Part shown: in pieces, positions 1 through 7,246 of the stretch
Layout of the letters: each line of letters opens with the position of its first letter
How positions within the stretch are numbered: the first letter of the stretch is position 1
Source: an uncultured Acidimicrobiales bacterium
GTDB lineage: Bacteria; Actinomycetota; Acidimicrobiia; Acidimicrobiales; SHLQ01
Assembly: GCA_938040365.1 (NCBI GenBank)
Contig: CALHXU010000090.1
Location: 1-42,621, forward strand
DNA: 42,621 nucleotides
Direction of reading: 5' to 3'
Notes under the pieces: model-generated
Told to the model about the DNA's origin: nothing
What the model saw: only the letters and a program-made list of their open reading frames with translations
Database searches by the model: none
Program-made: the position numbers and the translations under genes

Positions 1-152
1 GCGTGATCCCGGCAGCGCCGATACACGAATCGGTAGACCTCGTCGACGTGGGCGTCATAGAGCGCGGCGACCGCTTCAGATCGAGTGGCGGGAGCGCGCG
101 TGGTCGGGGTCAGACCCGCAATCTCTCCGATCGCACCATCGGGCCTGTTCAT
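1..152 (-). CDS. ECF-type RNA polymerase sigma factor, N-terminal part (gene cut by window edge)
   Basis: The minus strand is open from an ATG at 152-150 to the left edge and gives 50 residues. After a basic, Pro/Thr/Ala-rich leader of about 25 residues comes ALYDAHVDEVYRFVYRRCRD, which matches the start of sigma-70 region 2 in ECF sigma factors (family consensus LYxxHxxxVYRFxxRR). The rest of region 2, the linker and region 4 lie outside the window, so neither the subgroup nor a linked anti-sigma factor can be seen. The start is not certain: a purine-rich AGCGGGG lies directly before the ATG and AAAAGGGGA a little further upstream. The call rests on this short motif only. Confidence 0.6.
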   Translation of the reverse strand, partial: MNRPDGAIGEIAGLTPTTRAPATRSEAVAALYDAHVDEVYRFVYRRCRDH

Positions 153-222
153 CCCCGCTCAATCCCCTTTTCCAGTACAGCATTCACGATTTAGGATCGC
201 CGAATTCTTCGCGTGGCTTCCT

Positions 223-246
223 GCCGGGTGCACAAAAGTGCCCGGC
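223..246. terminator. Hairpin in the intergenic region upstream of the sigma factor gene
   Basis: GCCGGGTGCAC (223-233) and GTGCCCGGC (238-246) can pair around an AAAA loop with a two-base bulge. There is no T-run. It lies between the sigma factor start and the pheA-like relic, so it may be a relic terminator or a regulatory hairpin. The rest of 153-416 shows no further gene. Confidence 0.3.
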
Positions 247-295
247 TATCTCGTTCATCGCTTAGGTAGGTGAAAACCCCTCGCGGGAGGTCCGA

Positions 296-361
296 TTAGG
301 GGTAGGCGCCGATGCGGTTCATCTTTGAGGAGAAGATCCTCAGCGTTTCGAACGGGTCGGG
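296..361 (-). pseudogene. Relic of the 3' end of a second prephenate dehydratase (pheA-like) gene
   Basis: Read on the minus strand, 361-299 encodes FETLRIFSSKMNRIGAYP followed by TAA (298-296). The intact PheA at 1073-1918 ends LEELQFFCSKMKRIGTYP; 11 of 18 residues are identical, and about 42 of 54 bases match when position 299 is set against 1100. No PheA-like sequence continues upstream of about 361 and no start codon gives a credible protein. It is therefore read as a degenerated tail of a duplicated gene. The lipoprotein gene at 417-983 lies between this relic and the intact pheA. Confidence 0.6.
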
Positions 362-416
362 TTCACTTTCTCGCACCGCTCGGGTTATCGGCGTCGGTGG
401 TCGTCTACCCTCGCGT

Positions 417-983
417 ATGGTTCGTTGGCGGTTGCTTGTTCTGATCATCGTTTCGTGTGTTGTGCTCGTGGCTTGTTCCACTGACGGTGAGGTCGCTATC
501 GAAACGTCGCCGACCGCCGAATCAGAAGAGTCGACTGTCGAGCCAGATGAGCCCGCTCCCGAACTAGAAGAGCCGGCCGTAGAAGAAGACGGTGCGCTTC
601 GGAGCGCCGCAGAGTTCGATCAGCGCCAGCCCCCGCCAGTTGAAATAGTTCAGGGTGAGTCCGTTATACCGATCGCGCCTACTTCCTATTGCTGGGGAGA
701 GGAATGCGCAAGTGGTGAAGAGATAGTGATCGACGAGCTGACAGTCGTTGCGGCTACAGACGGCGAGATTCGATTTAGGTTCCCTATCGACGGTTGGCGA
801 TTCAGTGCCTTTGCCTCGGTCGATGGCGGACCAGGTCGCAACGAGATCGATGTTGAGTCATTAGGAGACGGCGAGTTCTCCGTCGTGCTGACGGACCCGA
901 CCCAACCCGTCGTCGATCTCTTCGGCCAAGGGCCGACCCCGGGTCTATCCGGCGACGTCGGCGTGACGTTCCTCGTCCAGTAA
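417..983 (+). CDS. Small secreted lipoprotein of unknown function
   Basis: This encodes 188 aa. The start at 417 is chosen because it places a classic lipoprotein signal at the N-terminus: MVRWR, a hydrophobic stretch, then the lipobox LVAC with Cys at about residue 19. A longer in-frame start at 312 would translate the antisense of the pheA relic and hide the signal. The mature part begins with an acidic Glu/Pro/Ser-rich linker of about 45 residues, typical of cell-envelope tethers. It is followed by a compact, mostly beta-predicted domain with a Cys pair (PTSYCWGEECASG). The protein is probably anchored on the outer face of the membrane. The domain is not recognised. It converges on pheA. 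Confidence 0.7.
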   Translation: MVRWRLLVLIIVSCVVLVACSTDGEVAIETSPTAESEESTVEPDEPAPELEEPAVEEDGALRSAAEFDQRQPPPVEIVQGESVIPIAPTSYCWGEECASGEEIVIDELTVVAATDGEIRFRFPIDGWRFSAFASVDGGPGRNEIDVESLGDGEFSVVLTDPTQPVVDLFGQGPTPGLSGDVGVTFLVQ

Positions 984-1008
984 GACTCGCAGCGAAGGGT
1001 TGAGCTGA

Positions 1009-1022
1009 GCGGAAGCCTCCGC
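1009..1022. terminator. Possible hairpin between the convergent lipoprotein and pheA genes
   Basis: GCGGA (1009-1013) pairs with TCCGC (1018-1022) around AGCC. The stem is short and there is no T-run, but it sits between two convergent gene ends. Confidence 0.25.
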
Positions 1023-1072
1023 CCGCCTATATCGAGGATGCCGGACTGGCGGGATTGAGCGGACCGGAAAAA

Positions 1073-1918
1073 TCAGTTCTGTTCGCGCCAGTCGGACTTG
1101 GGGTAGGTGCCGATTCGTTTCATCTTCGAGCAGAAGAACTGCAGCTCTTCGAGTGCATTTTGTACGGCCGGGTCTGATGGGTGGCCTTCGACCTCGGCGT
1201 AGAACTGGGCGGCGGTAAAGCTCTGGTCGATGATGTAGCTCTCGAGCTTGGTGATGTTCACGCCGTTCGTGGCGAATCCGCCGAGTGCTTTGTAGAGCGC
1301 ACCGGGGACGCTGCGGGTTTCGAACACGAGGCTCGTCATTGCGGGGCCAGCGAGCGGGTCGGGCTCAGATGATGAGCGCGACATGATGACGAAGCGGGTC
1401 GTGTTTCCAATGCGGTCTTCGATACGGCTGCGCAGGATCTGCAGGCCGTAGGTTTCGGCAGCGAGTTCGCTCGCAATAGCGCCAAAAGATGGGTCGTTGC
1501 GCTCGGCTGCTTCTTTCGCTGCGCCGGCCGTATCACCGAAATCCATTGGCTCGACGCCGAGCTCTTTGATGAGGTCGCGACACTGGGCAAGGCCTTGCTC
1601 GTGCGAAGCGATCGTTTTCAGCGAGTCGAGCGTGGCGCCAGCCGGTGCGAGGAGTTGGTGGCGAATTGGCTGGTAGTGCTCGCCAATGATGAACAGGCTC
1701 GACTCGGGTAGGAGGTGGTGGATGTCGGCCACTCGTCCACCGAGCGTGTTCTCGATCGGGATCATGCCAAGATCACAATCGCCCGATTCCACGGCCGCAA
1801 AAGCCTGGGCAAAAGTGTCGAAACCAACCGGGTTCATGTCGGGGTATGCGGCTGAGCAGGCGAGGTGCGAATACGCCCCTGGTACGCCTTGGAATGCAAT
1901 ACGGTTTCGAGAAGTCAC
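1073..1918 (-). CDS. pheA: Prephenate dehydratase (monofunctional)
   Basis: A 281-aa protein that converts prephenate to phenylpyruvate in phenylalanine synthesis in the cytoplasm. The catalytic PDT domain spans about residues 5-180: it opens with IAFQGVPGAYSHLA, carries MIPIENTLGGRVADIHHLL, and ends with NTTRF (172-176), which holds the catalytic Thr. A C-terminal ACT domain (about 195-275) has GALYKAL and GVNITKLESY, the region that binds phenylalanine for feedback control. The ACT motif reads ESYI rather than the ESRP usual in enteric and many actinobacterial enzymes, and the whole sequence resembles the form I associate with alphaproteobacteria. It diverges from larB, with only 53 bp between the two starts. 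Confidence 0.95.
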   Translation of the reverse strand: MTSRNRIAFQGVPGAYSHLACSAAYPDMNPVGFDTFAQAFAAVESGDCDLGMIPIENTLGGRVADIHHLLPESSLFIIGEHYQPIRHQLLAPAGATLDSLKTIASHEQGLAQCRDLIKELGVEPMDFGDTAGAAKEAAERNDPSFGAIASELAAETYGLQILRSRIEDRIGNTTRFVIMSRSSSEPDPLAGPAMTSLVFETRSVPGALYKALGGFATNGVNITKLESYIIDQSFTAAQFYAEVEGHPSDPAVQNALEELQFFCSKMKRIGTYPKSDWREQN

Positions 1919-1971
1919 ACGATGATTGTACCCACGGAGGAAATCTTCAGGATCTTTGCCACGATAGGGCT

Positions 1972-2736
1972 GTGGATGAACACGCGCTGAGGGCGCTCAT
2001 TACCCAAATCCAGAACGGCGAAACCACCGCCGACGAAGCGGTCGCCGAACTTGCACGGCTGCCGTTCAACGACCTCGGAAACGCAACGCACGCCCGAATC
2101 GATCACCATCGGGCACTCCGGCAAGGCTTGCCCGAAGCGATCTACGGACCCGGCAAGAGCGCCGACCAGTGCGTCGCCATCGTCGCAGAGTTTCTCGACA
2201 ACGGCACCGGGCCCGTTGTCATCACCCGCGTGGATGACTCCCAACGCGAAGCGCTCGTCGGTGCTCACCCCGGCGCGGTCGAACTCGGCGGAGTTCTGAG
2301 CTGGCGACACGCCCCGCTCGACGGGACGCGCTGTGTCGCGGTTGTGAGCGCAGGTACTGCCGATACCCCCGTCGGCGACGAGTGCGAAGCAACCCTCACC
2401 GCATACGGCACACGGGTCGATCGGTTGAGCGATGTGGGCGTTGCCGGCATCCATCGATTGCTCGCCGAAGTCGATCGCATTCGCGAGGCCGATGTGGTCA
2501 TCGTGATCGCCGGGATGGAAGGCGCCCTCGCATCGGTTGTCGGTGGGCTGTGCGCGCGGCCGGTTATCGCCGTGCCGACCAGTGTTGGATACGGTGCCGG
2601 ATTCGAAGGGGTGACGGCGTTGCTCGGCATGCTCGCCACTTGCGCAGCAGGAGTCAATGTTGTCGGTATCGACAACGGCTACGGGGCTGCGGTGAGCGCG
2701 ATCAAGATGTTGCAGCTGGCAGACGACGCTCGATGA
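1972..2736 (+). CDS. larB: LarB: pyridinium-3,5-biscarboxylic acid mononucleotide synthase
   Basis: A 254-aa protein. LarB carboxylates and hydrolyses nicotinic acid adenine dinucleotide, the first step towards the nickel-pincer (NPN) cofactor of lactate racemase and related LarA enzymes. The N-terminal helix region (ELARLPFNDLGNATHARIDHHRALRQG) and the PurE-like core (VVSAGTADTPVGDECEATLTAYG; VVIVIAGMEGALASVVGGL; PVIAVPTSVGYGAGFEGVTALLGML) match the family. The start is taken as GTG 1972 because the family N-terminus begins there; an upstream ATG (1894) would overlap pheA. The stop overlaps the larC start (ATGA at 2733-2736), so the two are translationally coupled. Confidence 0.9.
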   Translation: MDEHALRALITQIQNGETTADEAVAELARLPFNDLGNATHARIDHHRALRQGLPEAIYGPGKSADQCVAIVAEFLDNGTGPVVITRVDDSQREALVGAHPGAVELGGVLSWRHAPLDGTRCVAVVSAGTADTPVGDECEATLTAYGTRVDRLSDVGVAGIHRLLAEVDRIREADVVIVIAGMEGALASVVGGLCARPVIAVPTSVGYGAGFEGVTALLGMLATCAAGVNVVGIDNGYGAAVSAIKMLQLADDAR

Positions 2737-3893
2737 CCGCGATCTGGATTCATCCGTTCAACGGCATTGCCGGTGATATGACGCTCGGCGCGCTGATCGA
2801 CGCCGGAGTCGATGTCGAACAGCTGCGAACAGATCTCGGGAGGCTCGACGTCGACGGCTGGGAGCTCAAGGTCGAGAAGATTTCGCGCAACGGAATCGGC
2901 GCAACGAACGTGACCGTCGAAACGAACGAAGGGCACTCGCACCGCACCGCTGGAGACATCATCACGCTCGTCGAGGCCGCCGGCCTTCCAACACGAGCAA
3001 CCGACCGTGCCGTTGCCGTGTTTACCGCACTGGCCGAAGCCGAGGGAAAGATCCACCAGGCCGACCCGGCATCGGTGCACTTTCACGAGGTCGGCGGAAT
3101 CGATGCGATCATCGATGTCGTCGGCACGTGCCTTTGCCTTGAAGCGCTCGATGTCGACCGCATCGTCGTCGCCCCGGTGGCGATGGGTCAGGGAATCGCG
3201 AAGAGCGCCCACGGAAAGATCCCGAATCCCGCTCCGGCAACGGTCGCGCTGCTCGAGGGAGTACCCGTAAAGGGCCTCGATGTCAGGGTCGAACTGACGA
3301 CGCCTACGGGTGCGGCGATCGTCGCAGCGCTCGCCGATGCGTTCGGGCCGATGCCCGACATGGTCATCTCGGCGTCGGGGTTTGGCGCTGGAGACAACGA
3401 ACTCGACGAGCACCCGAACGTGCTTCATGTCGTTCTCGGTGAGGGTGTCGCTCACAGCACCGAACAACTCGTCGTGCTCGAGGTCAACATCGACGACCTG
3501 AGCGGTGAGTACCTCGCCCATGCCGTGACCCAGCTGCTGGCCGCCGGAGCGCTCGATGCGTGGATCACGCCGATCGAAATGAAACACCGACGACCTGCCG
3601 CAACCGTTTCGGCTCTGGTCGAACCCCACCTGATCGAACCGGTCGGCGACGTCCTGCTCAAAGAAACTGGCTCTCTCGGTTACCGGGCCCATGGGGTTGA
3701 CCGCAGGGCGATCGACCGGACGATCGAGGTGGTCACCTTCGAAGGCCACGACGTTCGAGTGAAGGTCACGACCAACACCGCAAAGGCCGAGTTTGCTGAC
3801 GTGATCAGGGCAGCAGTTGCCCTCGACCGTCCAGCTCGCCAAGTCGCAGCCGACGTCGAGGCTGCGTGGAACGTACAATCCACCAATGACTGA
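2733..3893 (+). CDS. larC: LarC: nickel-pincer cofactor biosynthesis nickel chelatase (CTP-dependent cyclometallase)
   Basis: A 386-aa protein. LarC inserts nickel into the pincer precursor in a CTP-dependent reaction. The sequence begins MTAIWIHPFNGIAGDMTLGALIDAG and contains HFHEVGGIDAIIDVVG, SAHGKIPNPAPATVALLEG, ELTTPTGAAI and LEVNIDDLSGEY, all typical of LarC. The LarC1 and LarC2 parts are in one uninterrupted frame, unlike species where a programmed frameshift joins them. The start at 2733 overlaps larB; the much longer open frame upstream only shadows larB. LarE, the sulfur-inserting enzyme that acts between LarB and LarC, is not in the window, nor is a LarA. Confidence 0.92.
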   Translation: MTAIWIHPFNGIAGDMTLGALIDAGVDVEQLRTDLGRLDVDGWELKVEKISRNGIGATNVTVETNEGHSHRTAGDIITLVEAAGLPTRATDRAVAVFTALAEAEGKIHQADPASVHFHEVGGIDAIIDVVGTCLCLEALDVDRIVVAPVAMGQGIAKSAHGKIPNPAPATVALLEGVPVKGLDVRVELTTPTGAAIVAALADAFGPMPDMVISASGFGAGDNELDEHPNVLHVVLGEGVAHSTEQLVVLEVNIDDLSGEYLAHAVTQLLAAGALDAWITPIEMKHRRPAATVSALVEPHLIEPVGDVLLKETGSLGYRAHGVDRRAIDRTIEVVTFEGHDVRVKVTTNTAKAEFADVIRAAVALDRPARQVAADVEAAWNVQSTND

Positions 3894-4602
3894 CGATCGC
3901 TTCTACTTCCGCCAACTGCTCTCGGGTCGAGACTTCGCAGAGGACAATCCAATGGCAGCCCAGATGGTCAATTTCGTCTACCTCATCGGCGACCGTGAAA
4001 CCAAAGAGGCAATCGTGGTCGACCCCGCCTATGACCCGGCTGGAATTCTGGAGGTGCTCGAAGCCGACGGCATGACGTGTGTCGGCATGCTCGGCACGCA
4101 CTATCACGCCGACCACGTCGGTGGATCCATGATGGGATTCGAGCTGCAGGGGGCAGCTGAGCTACTCGAGCAAATCAATGTGCCGCTGCACGTGCAGGCC
4201 GACGAGGCCGACTTCGTAAAGAAGGTCACCGGGCTTACCGACGTGAACCTTGTGCAACACAACGGCAGTAGCGCGATCGATGTCGGCGAGATCGCAATCG
4301 AACTGTTGCACACGCCCGGCCATACCCCCGGGTCCCAGTGCTTTCTGGTCGAAAACCGGCTCGTCGCCGGCGACACTCTCTTCCTGCAAGGATGTGGTCG
4401 AACTGACCTGCCCGGTGGCGACCCCGAACAGCTCTACCGCAGCCTCACCACGGTGCTGTCGAAGGTCCCCGATGATGCGATTCTGTTCCCGGGCCACCAG
4501 TACTCGCCCGCACCGTCGGCAACAATGGGCCAGACCCGCAAAGACAACTTTGTGTTCGCACCATCGAGCGCCGAGGAATGGCTCGCGATGTTTGGCGCTT
4601 AG
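3886..4602 (+). CDS. Metallo-beta-lactamase-fold hydrolase (glyoxalase II / persulfide dioxygenase-like)
   Basis: A 238-aa protein. The metal-binding signature THYHADHVGG (about residues 67-76) is followed by HTPGHTPGS and a late GHQY, the usual metal ligands of the fold. GDTLFLQGCGRTDLPGGDPEQLYRSL is typical of the hydroxyacylglutathione hydrolase / persulfide dioxygenase branch. A segment between the first and second motifs (about 77-125) is longer than in short glyoxalase II proteins. The start at 3886 overlaps the end of larC by 8 bases, so it is probably cotranscribed with larBC. Its physiological substrate cannot be told; a thioester or persulfide is the family expectation. It overlaps the convergent next gene by 4 bases. 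Confidence 0.85.
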   Translation: MTDDRFYFRQLLSGRDFAEDNPMAAQMVNFVYLIGDRETKEAIVVDPAYDPAGILEVLEADGMTCVGMLGTHYHADHVGGSMMGFELQGAAELLEQINVPLHVQADEADFVKKVTGLTDVNLVQHNGSSAIDVGEIAIELLHTPGHTPGSQCFLVENRLVAGDTLFLQGCGRTDLPGGDPEQLYRSLTTVLSKVPDDAILFPGHQYSPAPSATMGQTRKDNFVFAPSSAEEWLAMFGA

Positions 4603-5567
4603 CGGCCCGTTTCGGCCCAAATGTGTCCACACAAGTCGCAGCGAATGTGCAACTGACCCGACACGGGATCGACGATGTCGACCTTCGAAACATGCTCGCA
4701 TACCGGACACGGCAGCGACTCGGGTACGGCGTGCGCGTGATGAACTGGCTGGCTTTGTTGCTGGTTGCGGGCGGCCGCCCTTTCACGTTGGGCTCGGGCC
4801 TTTCGCCGCTCATCGCCGCCGAAGAACTTGGGACGGTTCGCCCAGAACGTGATCTTTTCGGGTTCGTTCTTCGGCCGCAGCTGACCCCATGGATCATCGG
4901 GGTCGGCCCCGCGAGACGTTGGCGCCGGGGCCTGCTGAGCATCTAACTCGGTCCCATCGACATCTGCTTCGAGCGGCGGCCCGACCGGATCGAACAGGCC
5001 AGCAAGGCTCATCACTGCGGCAGGCTCCGGTGGAGTGAACGGCGCAGAATCGAGTACCTGAGTCGTCGGCGCGGTCGACGTGATTTCGGGTTCGGTCGCC
5101 TCTACGTCTTGGGCTGTGTGGGTGACCCAACCGTCGTCGTCGTCGAACGAATTGACCCAATCGACCGGATCGACCGTTTCGCCGGTGTCGTCTTCGCCGA
5201 ACGCCGATTGCGGTTCCACCGACTCGATGGTGTCGATCTCGACGGACTCTTCGATCGAAATATTCTTCGTTGAGAAGGGCTCGTCAAATTTGGCGAGGAT
5301 TTCGCCCGGACCAGGGTTGTCGAGATCGATGATGTCGTCGTAGAAGTCTGGTTCGACGACCTCGGGCAGCGGCTCGAGTGCAGCCTGAAGATCGGGGTCG
5401 TCAAATGCGATAGATGAGTCAAATGCGGTATCTACATCGATGGGAGCGGACGTCGCCTCTTCGATGGCGAGCTCGGAAACACGTTCGCGGGCGGTTGGTG
5501 TACCGGGTGCGATTTCGCCGAAGACCGACTCGAACGTCGGCCACTCCGATTGCTCTTGCTCTGACAT
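4599..5567 (-). CDS. Acidic, mostly disordered protein with C-terminal zinc ribbon, unknown function
   Basis: A 322-aa protein. The start at 5567 (MSEQEQSEW) is preferred to the longer open frame. Residues 1-220 are very rich in Asp/Glu/Pro/Thr and look disordered. A basic Arg/Lys/Gln-rich stretch follows (about residues 255-285). The C-terminus holds a four-cysteine ribbon: CPVC, 18 residues later CDLC, ending GHIWAETGR. The pattern suggests a Zn-binding module that docks to nucleic acid or protein, but no family is recognised. It converges on the hydrolase gene and diverges from the coiled-coil gene. Confidence 0.75.
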   Translation of the reverse strand: MSEQEQSEWPTFESVFGEIAPGTPTARERVSELAIEEATSAPIDVDTAFDSSIAFDDPDLQAALEPLPEVVEPDFYDDIIDLDNPGPGEILAKFDEPFSTKNISIEESVEIDTIESVEPQSAFGEDDTGETVDPVDWVNSFDDDDGWVTHTAQDVEATEPEITSTAPTTQVLDSAPFTPPEPAAVMSLAGLFDPVGPPLEADVDGTELDAQQAPAPTSRGADPDDPWGQLRPKNEPEKITFWANRPKFFGGDERRKARAQRERAAARNQQQSQPVHHAHAVPESLPCPVCEHVSKVDIVDPVSGQLHIRCDLCGHIWAETGR

Positions 5568-5730
5568 TCCTACATATCTCCGACAGTCGCCTAAAGAATA
5601 GTCTGTCGTACGAAGCCCGATTCCACTATGGGTCGATCGGCTGAGGTGAGGTGCGAAGTGAACACGCCGCGCATTGGCCCACTCGAACCCTGAACCATTG
5701 ATATCTCGATCGAAATGCCGATAGTCCACG

Positions 5731-6132
5731 ATGTCTTTGTCAACATCTCCTGATGCCGCAAACCAAAGGATCCAACGTCTCGAAGATGCGCTTGTAGTCG
5801 AGCGTGCCCGGGCAGATTCTGCTGAGAGGCAACTGCGAGAGGTTCAAGAAGCGGTCCGGGCGTTTGAACAAAGACAAGAGGTCGTCATTCGTGCCCGAAA
5901 GGCACGTGAAGCAACGATGCTCGAGCAAGCTCGTCTCGAAGGTCAGCGAGGAGCGCTACGGCCCGCCGGCCATCACGGCTCCGAACAGCTTGTGGACGTC
6001 CGAACCATCATCGATGCGGGAGTGGCCGCGGCGTGGGGTGACCCCGATCCAACACTCGATGACCGACTCGATCGGTACCTCGAGAGCAGCTTTGAACCCG
6101 ACCGTTCTCGCGACTGGATGCTTGAGGGCTGA
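5731..6132 (+). CDS. Small coiled-coil protein, unknown function
   Basis: A 133-aa protein. Residues about 10-75 are charged and heptad-like (RIQRLEDALVVERARADSAE and following), predicting a coiled coil. The C-terminal 50 residues contain DVRTIIDAGVAAAWGDPDPT and DDRLDRYLESSFEPDRSRDW, probably a short helical domain. No signal peptide or membrane segment is seen. It lies between the divergent zinc-ribbon gene and a convergent second zinc-ribbon gene. The function is not recognised; the high-quality open frame and the lack of a competing gene support coding. Confidence 0.7.
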   Translation: MSLSTSPDAANQRIQRLEDALVVERARADSAERQLREVQEAVRAFEQRQEVVIRARKAREATMLEQARLEGQRGALRPAGHHGSEQLVDVRTIIDAGVAAAWGDPDPTLDDRLDRYLESSFEPDRSRDWMLEG

Positions 6133-6138
6133 CAGCGC

Positions 6139-6471
6139 CTACCAGGCGAGGTCGCTCAGCGCTTGTTCGAAGCGCTCCTCGTCGTTGAGTCCCTCTCGGA
6201 AATCAAGGACGTCAGAGTCAGTGATGTCAGCGCCGATGTGGACGCGAGGACCCACTCGAGGGATCGTCCAGAAGTCGACCTTGACCTTCAATGAACTCAA
6301 CGCCTCGAGGATCTGTTGGGTGCATGTCTTGACCACCGTTGCGTCACAAAAATTGCATGTGAAGTGGTACTCAGAGGCGTGGGTATCAACGCACACACGA
6401 GCAAGGACATCTCCTGGAGAAACCTCTTGGTCCCCACAGGTTGGACATGTAACTTTCACTTTCGCTGCCAC
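6139..6471 (-). CDS. Small zinc-ribbon protein, unknown function
   Basis: A 110-aa protein. The first half is a four-cysteine ribbon: CPTCG at residues 9-13 and CNFC at about 39-42 with VCVDTHASEYHFT between, and a further TC soon after. The second half is alpha/beta with no recognised motif and ends DEERFEQALSDLAW. It could be a small nucleic-acid-binding or metal-storage protein. It starts 100 bp from the divergent ppnP gene and ends 6 bases from the convergent coiled-coil gene. Confidence 0.72.
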   Translation of the reverse strand: MAAKVKVTCPTCGDQEVSPGDVLARVCVDTHASEYHFTCNFCDATVVKTCTQQILEALSSLKVKVDFWTIPRVGPRVHIGADITDSDVLDFREGLNDEERFEQALSDLAW

Positions 6472-6571
6472 GCTCTGTTAGTCGGCAGGGTCTTAACGTT
6501 CTCAAGGAGTAGTCGCCGATTTTTCGAATTTCGCTTCCGAAATCGGCTGTAGACGCGCTAAAACAACAACC

Positions 6572-6853
6572 ATGTTGAACGTAAACGAGTACTTCGATGG
6601 GAACGTGAAGTCGATTGGTTTCCAAGGCGATCCGCTGGCGTCGTCGGTCGGCGTCATGGCACCAGGTGAGTACGAGTTCGGTACGAGCCAGAACGAGGTC
6701 ATGACCGTTATTTCCGGCGAGCTAGTCGTTTCGCTTCCCGGCAGCGACGAGTTTGCCCCCTACCCAGCGGGAAGTTCGTTCGAAGTGGCGGCGAACGAAA
6801 AGTTCCAACTCAAGGTCGCCGTCGAAACGGCGTACCTCTGCACCTACGAATAG
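6572..6853 (+). CDS. ppnP: Pyrimidine/purine nucleoside phosphorylase PpnP (DUF1255)
   Basis: A 93-aa single-domain cupin. The family performs phosphorolysis of a broad range of nucleosides to base and ribose-1-phosphate. The sequence [47 protein letters not shown] and [16 protein letters not shown](T)Y matches YaiE/PpnP along its whole length. Ten bases separate it from the DUF2200 gene, so the two probably form an operon. Confidence 0.93.
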   Translation: MLNVNEYFDGNVKSIGFQGDPLASSVGVMAPGEYEFGTSQNEVMTVISGELVVSLPGSDEFAPYPAGSSFEVAANEKFQLKVAVETAYLCTYE

Positions 6854-6863
6854 GGGAGATGAA

Positions 6864-7229
6864 ATGTCGGACGACAAAGCGTTGCAGCGGATCTACGACA
6901 TGACGTTTGGGTACATGTACCCGTTCTACGTCGCGAAGGCGGAACGTAAGGGGTACAGCAAACGCGATGTTGACAAGATCATCCGTTGGCTAACCGGCTA
7001 TGACCAACGCCAGCTCATGGCACAGACCCGCAATGAGAAGACGTTAGAGAATTTCTTCGCTGATGCTCCGGCTATGAACCCGAATCGGTCGTTGATCACC
7101 GGTGTGATCTGTGGTGTTCGGGTCGAAGAGGTTGAGGAAGCTACGATGCGCGAGATTCGCTACCTCGACAAACTCATCGACGAGCTCACCCGAGGCAAGA
7201 AGATGGAGTCGATCCTGCGAAGCGGTTGA
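6864..7229 (+). CDS. DUF2200 family protein
   Basis: A 121-aa protein. The start ATG 6864 is preceded by AGGGGAG at good spacing. The family hallmarks are all present: [51 protein letters not shown] and [13 protein letters not shown]. The biochemical function of DUF2200 is unknown to me; members are small cytosolic proteins. It follows ppnP closely. Confidence 0.9.
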   Translation: MSDDKALQRIYDMTFGYMYPFYVAKAERKGYSKRDVDKIIRWLTGYDQRQLMAQTRNEKTLENFFADAPAMNPNRSLITGVICGVRVEEVEEATMREIRYLDKLIDELTRGKKMESILRSG

Positions 7230-7246
7230 GGATCTGAGCTGAACCG

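Noticed and set aside
107-117. GGGTCAGACCC palindrome similar to the centre of R4
   Set aside because: It lies within the coding part of the sigma factor gene and lacks the outer arms of the repeat family.
2382-2732. N-terminal extension of LarC by 117 residues
   Set aside because: It is an Arg-rich out-of-frame reading of larB; the LarC family begins at the ATG overlapping the larB stop.
2679-3878. Long antisense open frame over larC
   Set aside because: Composition is that of a codon-shadow; the plus strand matches LarC throughout.
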